64,000 nt of DNA from Acridotheres tristis (Eukaryota; Chordata; Aves; Passeriformes; Sturnidae). Shown one piece after another: positions 14,550 through 26,100 of the stretch. The notes under the pieces were generated by a model. It did not search any database. It was not told the DNA's origin and worked only from the letters and a program-made list of their open reading frames with translations. Every line of letters begins with the position of its first letter. Position 1 is the stretch's first letter. The translations under genes were made by a program, and so were the position numbers. Location of the stretch: positions 2,288,001-2,352,000 of the forward strand of contig CM072891.1 of NCBI GenBank assembly GCA_037013685.1. The letters run 5' to 3'.

Positions 14550-15830
14550 ATAGCATATGAGCTCAGCATTATATTATTATATCCCATAGGTCGTCAACAG
14601 AAAAACTTTTCTTCAGGTGCTACTTTTCCAGTCTTTTGTTTAAGCTCCATTTTTGCTTTTTTTTTTTTAATGCAGTTGCTACAGTAACTAGAATAAAAGT
14701 GTGTGGGGGGGGAATAAAGTAAATATAAATGTTAAATGGGAGAGGAAAAGACAGAAAGCCTCTTGCTACTGAAGCACAGATTATAAATTAGTGCTGCTAT
14801 GCTGCAGAACAGAACAATTTCGCGGAAGATATTTTTTGCCAGAAATAAAAGCCTAGCGAAGTGATATTTTGAAGCATGCCATTACCCTCAGGGCGGAATC
14901 TGGCAAAAGAGTCAAGTTGTTTTGCATGTTACCTTTGAAATTGTGTGTTTTTAAATCTTAGCTTGTGCTTTATTGAGATGCAATTCCAAGCACACATAAA
15001 GGGAAACTGCGAAAACAGCTATAAATGGTTATTTTATTTACTGTTTGATCACCTCCCCTGTAACCACTGATTTCTTTCTAACTATTATAACTGTAGTTTC
15101 TTGCATTCAAAGTGGTTCCCCAAGGACAACAAAGGAAACCAATAAATTCAAAGGCAATAGTGTGAAATGAAATATAAGTTTGGCCTTTTATATCTATGTA
15201 GCAGCCAGCTATACAAAATTTATGCTGTAAGCTGTCAATTAAATAAGCTGCATGAACTTTTTCTTAGTGACTAAATAACATCCTAATACTGTCCAATGTT
15301 TGGTGACAAAGCTCTAATAGGCCACAGAGGTGCAATAAGGATGACTAACAACTGATTGTGGGTTATTTGATTACCCTGTAAGCAATGTAGAATAAGCACC
15401 ACATGTGAATGAAACTACCACAAGGGCATTTGGTAAAACCCATGCAAGAAATTAATTTTAGAATTATTTATTAATGCTTCAGAAGAAAAAGTAGGATTGG
15501 TTTAGTTTTCACATGTTACTTACTGTCTCCTTGTGCTTCTCTCCACTCTATTCCATTTCTTTTGTTTCTACTGCGCATCAAATTTCTTGTTTAGGTTATC
15601 AGGTGATAACAGATTCTCTTTGAATACTTATCTTTACACTACATATTAATTCAAGCTTGTATCCTTGTGACGAGCATTATCCTAACATGAAATTATTAAT
15701 GGCTTTTGCCTGAAACAGATTCATCCTGATAAGGATTTCAGAAAAGGATGTTATTTTCAGTTTTAATTAAATGGCCTGTGATTCAAAGACAGTTGAATTG
15801 TTATTGTCAGTAAACATCAAGCGTTAATGG
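14550..15830. promoter_or_regulatory. Candidate conserved noncoding block
   Basis: This repeat-free stretch contains many ATTA/TAATTA homeodomain-type cores (for example around 15455-15470, 15693-15700 and 15765-15770) and long runs of balanced, non-low-complexity sequence without open frames. In my experience such texture is common in conserved noncoding elements near developmental genes. No alignment was possible, so conservation is not shown. It may equally be ordinary AT-rich DNA, where such cores are frequent by chance. Confidence 0.2.
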
Positions 15831-18121
15831 AATCTCTGAAGTCTTAGAAGTTAGCAAAAAAAAATTTAAATATCAAATTCCTGAACTGAGAAGACTCAGG
15901 CATATGTGAGCGTTGGGTATACATATAATTATAGAATATTAAGATATTGATGTTTATAAAAATTAACAAATGTCTACAGTATTTAATTGCCCGAAACATT
16001 AATGTAATATGAAATCATAGGACATTGCACATCTCCTACCTTAGTTATAGTTACATATTCTGATTTTCACCAGAACATCGTACTAGACTGAGGCAAAACA
16101 TTTCTGCAACACTCTATAACAAAGGAACACAGCACAATGCAGATGAAAAGAGATATAGATTGCACTCATGAGTAAGATGAAAAAATGCTAAGGTGATCAC
16201 ACCAGTGCAGTTAACTAAGTAGGATTTCTGAATATGGGTCCATCAAGCAATACAGTGATCCCGTATGTAAGAACACTGATAATAGAGGTTAGTTTTTGTA
16301 AGAAAGGCTCTTAATGATTGCTGCATGAACTAATTTGCTAGTAGAGCTTTTTTCTCTAAATATGTTGAAACAGTGATATAATTTTAAATATGCTTACTCT
16401 AAACTAAGAATTTTTTGGTGAATTGTTCAGATTTTAGTCATATAATGATTAAGGAGCAAGTTCAGCAAATGTACAGCTACAGAGTAAGTTTTTTAAGGTG
16501 TCATTAATACTGCCTTTTAAACATTTCATTACTTGAATCAGTGCTATGCCTTAGAAAGTGAAAACTGCTTCCTTGACAACATTACCCTCACTAAATAATT
16601 TTTTTCACACATATCAGTCTATAAATTTTTTTATGACTGCTCGTATGTAATTTTGAAGTCTTTTTTTAAATAAAGTCACACATTAAAAAACTTAACATTC
16701 TTTTTATATGTGGAAGCCCATTATGATATATCCAGCATATACCTGACTAAGTTATTTATGAAAAAATGGGCAGAGTCCCTCCAAATTACATCTTGCTGGA
16801 CGAGCTCCAATTTAGCTTCCAATAAAAAGTTAAAATTATGAAAATTAGAAATAATAGACATCATATCTTATGCAAAAATGTCTTCATTTTTGAAATTTTC
16901 TAACTATTTGAGCTCTTTGGAGTCTTAACATCTTCAGTGAATGGCCAGAGAAAATTATATTAGGCATTGCACCAACAGGATTTTTGTATCCCTGTGTTCT
17001 TTAAGATATGAGTGTTTTTAATAACATTTTTGATTTTAAAGTCTTCTATGAGTTTTAGAGAAATATAAAAGCAAAGCATTTGTGAAGATTTTTCTGCCCT
17101 TCTCTTCTTGTGGACATATTTCAAAGTGTGTGTTTTTTTTAAATAGGTAGAAATTAAAGTTTGACTGAGAAGTACTGAATTCTGCTTTGGTTAGCATTTA
17201 TGGAAATAATTTCTGAGTGTGATAGCTTTTCCTCTTCAGGAAATCTCAACCTGGGTAATCAAAAACTGATTGCATGCAGCAGCACTGAAAAATGACTGGT
17301 GAAGCACTTCTGCACAGCCCTTGTCCATTCTTCAGAGTGAGTCACAGAGTAACTCAGACTTTCACAGTCTAGTGCCATCATCCTTTGACTAAAATAGGCT
17401 TTTTCACCCTACCATGATGTACTCAGTATCTGCTTTTCTTTTATCCAGTCTTCAAGCTGAGGAGATATTAGATATTGTTATAAACAAGTAGCTCTAAAGC
17501 CTGGGGAAAAGGGAAAGGAATAGGGCTAACATTTCTCTGCATCAGTGTATATGCTAAAGATTTCCTTTTGCCTTTCTAGCTTAAAAAGTTACATTTTACT
17601 GGCTGAACCAAAGCCTCACCTAATGCTTAAAAAGAAGAGAGTGTTAAGCAATTAGCAACAACAAAAATATATTCCTAATGAACCTTGAAATGAGCCTTCT
17701 TACTAAAACTGTTTCTATACCTGAAAAGAAGCTCCAATAGTTAACACATTGCTGCCTATTTTATATGAAACATAAACCAAAGAAATCCCTGACTAATATA
17801 TCCTGCAAGAAGAATAGATTAAATGGATTATCAAAATGAGATTGTAAAGCTGATCTTAATTTTAATATCTCACTGAAGTTATTGTGTTGTGGACTATTAA
17901 GATGCCATGCTGCATATTGTATATATGTCATTCTTTATCATGGGGAAAGCCTAAAGGATATTAGGATTAGCTCAATTTGCTAATTTTATCCACCTTCAAA
18001 AATACTCAGTTATGAGTTCATATGATAAATAAATACATTTAATTTCAAATAACCAAAAGTTTTGAGCAGAGTAACCTGGTACTGGAACATATTTCTAGTT
18101 GTATTAGTGGAGCAAAACACT
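15831..18121. other. AT-rich noncoding DNA
   Basis: I see no gene, no clear repeat and no RNA gene here. Short A and T runs are scattered through it. Confidence 0.55.
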
Positions 18122-18240
18122 AGCTAAGATGGAACTAGATAAGTTAAAGGAAGGGATTAGATGCTGTGGTTCCCTATGATAGCAGGGTCTTGGACTTGAT
18201 AACCCAAGATTGATTCTAGTCCTGTCTCCTGTAGAGAAAG
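18122..18240 (+). mobile_element. Ancient CR1 LINE 3' end
   Basis: The order of blocks is that of an old amniote CR1 3' end: 'ggaactagataagtta', then 'gggattagatgctgtgg', 'cctatgatagcaggg', then 'ttggacttgataaccc' and a decayed 'ttctagtcctgtc'. The usual ending is a phrase like 'gacttgatgacccaggaggtcccttccagtcctgtg', of which most parts are still visible. No open frame remains. The high divergence suggests a much older insertion than the CR1 at 22.4-23.2 kb. Confidence 0.6.
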
Positions 18241-19221
18241 AAAGATTCTGATCTGGTGGATTAGTGAAGCAACCTTACCTTAGCAAAAGAGTAAGAGCTA
18301 GATTGTATCACAAAGTCACAGCAGCTATGTTACAGAATGCCTGATTGAAAAGAGGTATGCAAAAGCCAGAGTACAGAGGAAGATCTCTCATCTTTTACCT
18401 GTGTAGCATTATCCATGTCCCCAGACGTTTTACTGATTCCTTCCTCCCCTACCTAAAATGAAGGAAGAAACATCTAACCAGATTTTTTCTTAGTGAAATC
18501 TTAATTTTGAACTAAACACTAACTCCAATATTCATAAAGATAATTATTCTATCTACAATTGACTCAAAAAATTTAAGTGTTAGACTGATTTATTTTACTT
18601 CTTTTCCACTGATCTGCTTAAATACTGCAAAGGAAGAACATCTGTTTACACAGCTGGCTGGGAAAACAGAGAAGTCACATGTAACACTGTCTCAGTTGTC
18701 CTGTGCAAACCACTTCTGGTTTCCAGTGGACTATTGCACAGTGGAATTGATGACTGGATTTGGTACCACTTCCATGATAAAGACTAGATACTGATAATAA
18801 TACAGTGCTTCACTATGGGTGGCATATTTTGATAAAAGCACCAGCTGCCTTTTTGTCTAACCTCAGAAGAAAAGTTGGAGATTTTCTTTAAAAATCACCC
18901 ATTTAATTTTAATAGACCATTAGAGCTTCTGTAGCTTTTTTTACTGATCATAGGCAGAGATGAAGTTACCAAGACTGATAGTTTATGTAAAGGGTTTTTA
19001 AAATCAGTTTGAGGATTCTTTGTTCATACCTTAAATTATTTTCTAGCCCCTCTAATTTCCTTTTCTCTTTTCATTTTGGTAAACATTCCATTTCATAAAA
19101 GTCAGTCTTTTTCATGTGACAGTTTCCTTAACTTTCTCAGTGTGTTGTGATTGTTTGGGCTAGGGTGTTTGGACCATTCTCTTTTCTCCTTGAATTGTAG
19201 GACAAATTTATTTGGGCTTTC

Positions 19222-19225
<4 letters not shown>
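18241..19225. other. AT-rich noncoding DNA
   Basis: No gene is seen. The region leads into the A-rich tract at 19226. I looked for a retrocopy 5' of the A tract and saw no polyadenylation signal just before it and no protein-like frame. Confidence 0.5.
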
Positions 19226-19263
<38 letters not shown>

Positions 19264-19303
19264 AACAAAAAAAAAAAACCAAACAAACAAACAAAAAAAA
19301 ACC
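19226..19303 (+). repeat. Long A-rich tract with AAAC repeats
   Basis: A run of more than 35 A residues is followed by a mixed A/C stretch with short AAAC units and ends near 19303. It encodes only a poly-phenylalanine frame on the opposite strand, which is not a gene. It could be an expanded simple repeat or the tail of an unrecognised retrocopy. Confidence 0.85.
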
Positions 19304-19305
19304 AC

Positions 19306-20105
19306 CCCAACTTTAGAGTCTTAAATTTGTCAATAAATTACATTCTTTTAGGACTGTTATTCTTATGTTCTCCCTCCCCTCTTTATGTATGTTCCTCTCA
19401 TGAATTTGAATGTTCACATGCTAGATGTACTTGCAGTAAGTGCTACTGCAGCAGCATTTTATATCCTTCATGTTCCTCTCCTCAGAGGTAGGATTGTGTC
19501 ACTTTGAGCCAACTGTACTTTTGTATATCTTAGCTTTCTCCCATCTTCTCTCTTCTTACTCTAAATGTTAGTCTACAACACTTTTCACTTTCATTCACTG
19601 ACTCCATTATTATTATGTTTCAGGCTATGCTCCCTGTGCAATTTCCTTTTTCAGAGAAATTCCCCAGTACCTGACATAACTATACCCCTTCCATATATAC
19701 CATTGTTTCATTCACACATTTGGGTTTCAAATCTGTACCTGCTCCTCAGGTCTTGAGTAAAGAGCTGACAGAATCCAAAGAATGCTATTTTTGAGGTGTT
19801 AGCCTTAGTTCTCCTGCCTGAGAGTCAGAATTTATCTTCCAAAATCTAAGGCTCACAAAAGCACTTCATTTTTCCATGCTTAGCAATTCCTTTACCCCAA
19901 ATTTATTCTACAAGTAAAGACAGCAGTTGTCTGCATCAACAATTTACAGGTTAGAGCAATAAATTCTGTGATGTTGAATACTGTGTAGGAATCATGAATC
20001 AAAGAAAAGGTAACAGATAATGAACCACATAGTGAATCCCAGACAACTCAGATATTCAGTTCATGTTAAAATAGATCATTAATTGTTATTTGCTTTAGAC
20101 TAAGA
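19306..20105. other. AT-rich noncoding DNA
   Basis: No gene, repeat or RNA gene is seen. Short pyrimidine-rich parts occur around 19540-19700. Confidence 0.5.
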
Positions 20106-20225
20106 GCTATTGAGGTAGAGGTATGCCTTATTATTCTACATCATACGGCCCTTATTATCTAGAATGCTAAAGTGACTGATCATAAAGGTCACTTCTGACT
20201 TAAAGTGCTACAGTTCTAGGAATTA
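20106..20225 (+). mobile_element. Ancient CR1 LINE 3' tail
   Basis: The phrase from 20176 to about 20222 reads 'gactgatcataaaggtcact' followed by 'tctgacttaaagtg' and 'ctacagttct'. This corresponds to an old CR1 ending of the type 'gatgatcataaaggtccctt-ctgaccttaaag-tctatgattct'. The upstream 70 bases are too decayed to align by eye. No coding sequence remains. Confidence 0.5.
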
Positions 20226-22025
20226 CTGTAGGTGATGACAACATGTAGTAATTGCTATTCTAGATCATGCAGAACCAATAAATCTGAAGTTAGGAGGTCT
20301 CACACTGCATTAAATGCGTAAGTAATCAACCAGAGAATAAAATTTGGATTTAAATGAGTGAAAATTAATTGAAAGCAACTATAAATCTGCCAACTTTTTA
20401 ACTTCCCTTCTCCCCTTTTCTCTCTTTGCATGAGAACACATCCCAGAGGGAAAGTAGCAAAGTCACATAAAGGGGCTGCACTTGTTTGGATTCTTAGGAA
20501 TCTTAGGAACTTCTTAAGAAAGACTTAAACTTTATAGGTACTCGGGAAAAAAATTGATAATACAAAATCTGAAAAACAGGTTCATAGAAATTATTTAAGG
20601 AGGGTGAAATTGTCTGTTTATACTCAGTGGAAATTAGGTAAATTGTGTGGACAGTTAAAGGAGAAGAAGGAAAATGAGATCAAACTGAACACGTGTACAT
20701 TGCAGAAATATTCAATATATTTTTAATTGTTTAATCGGTGTTGACAATACTGACATTTACCATCTGGTTAAGGTCGGTGGTCTTCAAACACCTGTAAATA
20801 TTAGAAAAACAAATATCAAACTCAGCAGGTTTAGAACATGCTATTTCTTTATTATTTCTTTTTCACTCATCCTGCATTGCTACAGTTTTCTTCTAGGTTT
20901 GAAAAGAAAGCAATGGAAAAAACTAATAATATATCTTCCCAGCTCTAAATAAGGTCAATTTATACTATAAAAATGCTAAACCAGTCAGTATTGACTATTG
21001 GTACACTAGTATTGGAGATAGTAAGTCCACCCACACAGAATTCTAGGTAGTCAATACTTTTTGTTTCCTTGGGTGCAACAACTATGATTCTATACTCAAT
21101 ACACACGAGCTGCATATTGATGAAACTGTTTTCTGAAGCCAAACGTAGGATTTAAATGGCTTGTGCTATCACAAGCTACAAAGAAAAACAAGAGATTAAA
21201 AACACATTTTGCTTCAAACGTGTGCTTTGACTCACTCTTCTTTAACTCAGTCTTCTTTGTTGCCTTTCTCCATAGATGTAGTTTCCCCAATAGCTTCTTA
21301 CTGCATTTTTGGTCTTTCTCTTTCATTAGCAGAGTAGTTTGTTTTCCATAAAGCTACAGGCTACTGTGAGTTCCTTCAGGTCCTATTTAAACACAGCGGA
21401 ATGAATCCCTAACATAATCACATCTGACACCAACCACATCGGTGTTTAGTTGTATGTCTGGGCTCTGTAGCTTCAGTAGCTAATTTATATAATGAGGCAG
21501 AGAATTCCCCTCGCTCGCATGAGCGAGACATGAGCAGTTTTCATGAGCACAACGAAGCAGCTACATCTAGCTAGTAAGCTGGGGATTTCTGAAACAAAAT
21601 AGCTTCAATTTTTTGTGTTAATTATTCACTATTTATAAGTGTTTGCTGTGACAGATGGGAAAATGTTTCTGTGTCAACCTGGCTTTGACACATTTTGCTT
21701 TGAATGTGTTTCTGTAATTGTCTTCAGATATTCTGTATTCTATTTTGATACTGTTTATGTGTATAGTTTGGTCAGAGAACAGAGTTCATTTAGGGTGTGG
21801 TGTCTGCGTCCTTATTTTCAACAAAATACAAATTTATCACACTATAATCACCTTTCAAGAGTCATTGAGGAATTCTTCCCAAAAGAGAGATGTAGCTGGG
21901 TTTTTTCCAGAAATTCTCTTTTGCATAACTCGCAATTCTTTTGATCAGGCAAAATTATCATCTCACAGATTTTTTCCTGTCTACCGATATAACTTCTTCA
22001 TCTGTCTTTTATTAAGACCTCTATA
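20226..22025. other. Noncoding DNA with small hairpin
   Basis: No gene is seen. At 21510-21527 a perfect 7-bp inverted repeat (ctcgctc, loop gcat, gagcgag) holds four CpGs in an otherwise CpG-poor stretch. Overlapping short frames on both strands at 21096-21351 and 21639-22026 have no recognisable protein features. An acceptor-like pyrimidine tract ending in AG lies near 21274, without other support for an exon. Confidence 0.45.
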
Positions 22026-22029
22026 AAAG

Positions 22030-22300
22030 GAAAGACTGGGCTCTCCACAGGCTGCAGTTGGATCTTTGCTTCCCCATGGATCTCCGTGGGCTGCAGGGGC
22101 ACAGCCTGACTCACCATGGGCTGCAGCTGAGGGACTCAGTCTTGACCAGAAGTGATTCATCGTGGAGCCAGCTGGCATTGACTCTGTCAGACACAGGGAA
22201 AGCCTCTGGTAGTTTCTCAGAGAAACCATATCTGTTCGACCACCAGCAGCTCTGGTTACCCAAACCTTGCCACACAAACCCAAATAAGAATATGTTTCTA
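22030..22300 (+). mobile_element. LTR-like repeat fragment, probably passerine ERV
   Basis: This GC-richer block has repeated 'gggctgcag' units (at about 22089 and 22119) with 'catgg' and 'tccatgg'-like neighbours, then 'gtggagccagctggcattga', 'ctctgtcagacacaggg', 'cttgccacacaaaccc' and 'aaataag'. I recall a closely worded interspersed repeat that is common in songbird genomes and is usually classed as the LTR of an endogenous retrovirus. No internal retroviral coding region is present next to it, so it would be a solo or broken LTR. Family and orientation are from memory and not checked. The short frames that cross it on both strands are not genes. Confidence 0.5.
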
Positions 22301-22439
22301 TTTTGCAAATTATATGTGGTCAAAGTATGTCTTTGAGGGCACTGAGGTTGTGTTGAGATAGTCAAATTTCCTCTGCCTTCCCTTTTAAACTGTCTTGGGC
22401 AGCTATATGTCTGAGAAACAGACACAAACAAGCTGAGAG

Positions 22440-23195
22440 CCCATGAGAACCTCATGACGTTCAACAAGTCCAAATGCAAGGTCCTGCATCAGCGTTGGAG
22501 CAATCCCAGACATGTGAAGAATCTGGGACAAGAGCTCCTTGAGAGCAGCTCTCTGGAGAAGGAGTTGCAGGTTCTCATGGACAGAAAGCCAGACATGAGC
22601 CAACAGTGTGCACTCACAGCCCACTGGGCCAGCTGCACCCTGGGCTGCACCAGGTGAAGCAAGGCCAGTAGGCTGAGGAAGGAGATCCTCCTCCTCTCCC
22701 CTGTCCTTGTCAGACACCACCAAGGGTGCTGGGTCCAGGTCTGGAGCCCTCAGTACAAGAAATGTGGGCCTGTTGAACCAGGTCCAAAGGGCAAATAAAA
22801 TGATCTGATGGCTGGGACATCTCTTCTCTGAAGATAGCCTGAGAGAACTGGGGTATTTGAGCATGGAGAAGGCGCTGGGGAGAGCTCACTGCAGCCTTCC
22901 AGTCTTCAGAGCTTTTGGAAAAGAGGAGGAGTGACTTCAACAACGTGTAATGATATGACAAGGAAAGGGAAGGCTTTGAACTGATAGGTTTAAATTAGAT
23001 ATTAGGAAGAAATTCTTAACTGTGAGGGTGGTGAGGTACTGGAACAGGTTACCCAGAAAGGCTGGATCTCCTGTCTCTGGAAGTGTTCAAGGAGCCCTGA
23101 GCAGAATGATCTCGTGGGATGAATCATGGCTATGACAGGGTGTTAGAACTTTAAGTCACTTCCAACCCAAGCCTTTCTATTATCTTATGATAATA
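22440..23195 (+). mobile_element. CR1 LINE, 3' part of ORF2 and 3' end
   Basis: CR1 is a non-LTR retrotransposon whose ORF2 encodes endonuclease and reverse transcriptase. The copy starts near 'gttcaacaagtccaaatgca' (22458), the usual late-ORF2 start of truncated copies. It passes through 'gacatgagccaacagtgtgc', 'aagaaattcttaactgtgag' and 'tactggaacaggttacccag', and ends with 'acttccaacccaagcctttc' and a decayed octamer-like tail near 23190. Frames are broken by indels, so it is dead. A stretch near 22645-22680 is shortened compared with the family. Divergence looks moderate, so this is one of the younger copies in the window. It lies 140 bp after the LTR-like block. Confidence 0.95.
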
Positions 23196-26100
23196 TTTTT
23201 TAAGCCCATATTGCTCTCAAATATTTTGATTGCTGACTTGTAAAAGCTTTCTTGTAGCAACACAACACTAAATTTTTGTTCTTCACTACTTGTAAAACCC
23301 TCCTACTTTTGACAGGTCCACTCAGCCCTTTAATACTTATAGAAATCATTGTTGCTGGCTGACACATACCAACAGTTTTCCAGACTTTATTTTAAGTACA
23401 TAATTCCATATTTGTCAGCATAAACCTTGCTGATATTTTTTATTAACTGCAAATATCTCTGGATGACATAAACAAAAACATTGATTACGATGACCCTTAT
23501 GTCTTTCATGATAAAGCCCAGATTATTTTGATGTTTCTTAAAACGTCGGAAAAAAAACCAGCTCAACTTTGTTTGGTTTTCTAGACCCAAAATATTTTCA
23601 TGATCTTTAAAACTTTCATTATCTGAAGTCTGGGTTTTTTGTGTGCTCCACTTGCCTGATTTACCTCAATCCCTTCAATAAATCTTGTGCTCTTGCTTGA
23701 GCACCAAACTCCCATGTAAGGGTGCCCATTTGGGGCACTCTCAACTGCAGCTTTCAGTGATGTGCTAGCAATAAACCTTTTCCAGCAGAGACAGGTAACT
23801 GAGAGAGCTGCTCAGAGCTATGCATCAGCAGCCTGCCATCGATTTTTCAGTTTCACATAGTATCATCTTTCTTTTTTTTTTTTTTTTTTTAAATCTTACA
23901 GTGTGTAATTTCTTCCTCACTGTTTTGGTTGCTCTCAGGTTTTTTCCCCATCTTTCCCACCCCCTATATTTTCTATATTACATAATTTAACATAAACTAA
24001 AGAAACACTTTTAAAGTTGAAAGTGCTGAATAACTATGTGAAAGAGAGGTACATGTAATTTCAGCTTCTTGTATCAAAGTATACATAACTGTTTTCTTTT
24101 GGCTTATTTAATAAGTTATTAGGAGATACTTCACACAGATGAATCAGTATCCAGTGTGGGTCTCAATTACCTAATTTTCTCTTTCTAAGAGCTGACCATA
24201 ACATTTAATTTATCTATAGACACTTTTCTACAGTAAATGGAGAGAGCCCAGTACCTCCAGGGGATAATTCATCTCAATAAATGTAGATGTCTAGGGCAGA
24301 TAGAACAATTCTTTCACTAGTGGTCCTACCTTTGGATTTAATCACTAATCAGCTTTAAATTTTTCCCAAGAGTTGTGCTATTTAGTCTGAAAGAACAATG
24401 TCCAAATAATGTGAACCAATGCCATAATGTCACTTTCTTATTTTTTATTTCTTTGCTGACTCTAGATCTTGGTATTACACAAAGCTCATCCTAAGGGCAT
24501 GTTCTATATCATAAAAATTCAGTTTCAGATTTTCAATTAGAAGATCCAGGCTACTGTTTATAGGGTATGGGTCTCCCAAGCTTTGACTTCCTTTTCTGAC
24601 AGATTAGACACTTGATGAAATGTTCTTTTCAGAAGTTCATAGGTGAAATTTTTTTTCTAGAACCAGAGAAAAAGTTTCATGAAAACAACTTATATTCACA
24701 TAAGCATTTTATTTTCAGTGTCTTAAAAATGTTACTAAAAAGACAATTAATGTGAAAAATGAATGCTTTATACTCTAAGAAGTGAGAACCTTTTGAATAT
24801 CAACCTCATTAAATTCTCATTATTTACAGATGAAATGGTTTGAATTATCCTTGTAAATTTTTTCCTGATTTTCTGTTTCTTCCATTATTCTTATCAGCAA
24901 CATTTTTGTCAGTTTAAGTGCTTAAATTTATATTGAGTAGTTAATTATTTTGACAGCTGATAACAATATGTTAAATAGGAAGTAAGTTGAATTATTTGAA
25001 TAATTACCTGAATTGCATCAGGAAAAGAATTAAACAAAACCCTTTAAAAGACACTACGTCAGTAGAATCCCAAAAAGATAAATATATTGGTTTTCAATCC
25101 AGTCACAACAGAATTACAGGCTGATCCAAAGCCACTGAAATCAATAGCAGCATTTCCACTGAGCTGGCCTTGGATCAAGCTCCTGATGCAGAAAGCAAAA
25201 AATCGAAGCTCCTTTATCTGTATTCATTGCAGATGCAAAAATAAAGAAGCTTCATCCTGTACTCAAGAGAAGACAAAGAATCTTGATCTTGAATAAACTA
25301 CTGTAACTTCTGTTCACACAGAACCTTGTTCAATCCAGTAATGACCTGTTAGACATAAAAAGTTTGAAAATAGAGTTCTCAAATATTTTATTTCTGAGAG
25401 TTCAGAAATAAATTTTCTTAACATACTTTTAAACCATTTTCCATTAACGACACAATGACTAGTCATTCAATTTAGACTCTACTTTATTCCTCTTCAATAT
25501 ATTTGTGTACTGCTAAACATCAAGGAAGCCACCAACTTAGCAAAATAAAATAAGATCATATTATGCAAATGGAAAATACAACACATCTGAGATATTAGAA
25601 AATAAATAGAATATTTTTTTAAAACTACATGAAAAATGTAATCCATGATTGCAATATGTAAACAAAGAAACTACAGGGTCCTGAGGGCCAGGGACAATTT
25701 AGGACAGCACAATGTCACTGGTGAAATGTTTGGATACTGAAGATAGCAATTGTGAATCTTAGAGAAATAAGATCCTCCTTCACACTACGTTTAACTATAT
25801 TAATATTTCCACAGATTCCTAAGGTTAATAGTTGAGTCTCTTGACAATTTTAACAACAAATGTTGTCTCTCTTCCTTAGTGTTATGTACCTCATGATATA
25901 TAAAGCCTAAATTCTTCACTAAGACCAAATTCTTTAAATATTTAATTTTTGGTGACTAGTATGTCACTTCTGATAGGTTTAATTCTAAAACTTCCCCCAG
26001 ATTTTTTAAAAATTAATTGTTGTTCCAATGATAAACCATTTAAACCTCACTCTATTGTGTACCCTGACACAAAAATCACAAGAGGATACTGGGTTGGAAT

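Noticed and set aside
19102..19305. Minus-strand frame with long Phe run
   Set aside because: It is the translation of the A-rich tract and not a protein.
21510..21527. CpG-bearing 7-bp inverted repeat
   Set aside because: Short stem, compatible with chance; no flanking CpG island or promoter signal.
22403..22864. 153-residue minus-strand frame
   Set aside because: Antisense shadow of the CR1 copy at 22440-23195.
23670..23780. Two AATAAA signals as LTR or gene ends
   Set aside because: AATAAA is very common in AT-rich DNA and no exon or LTR border could be defined.
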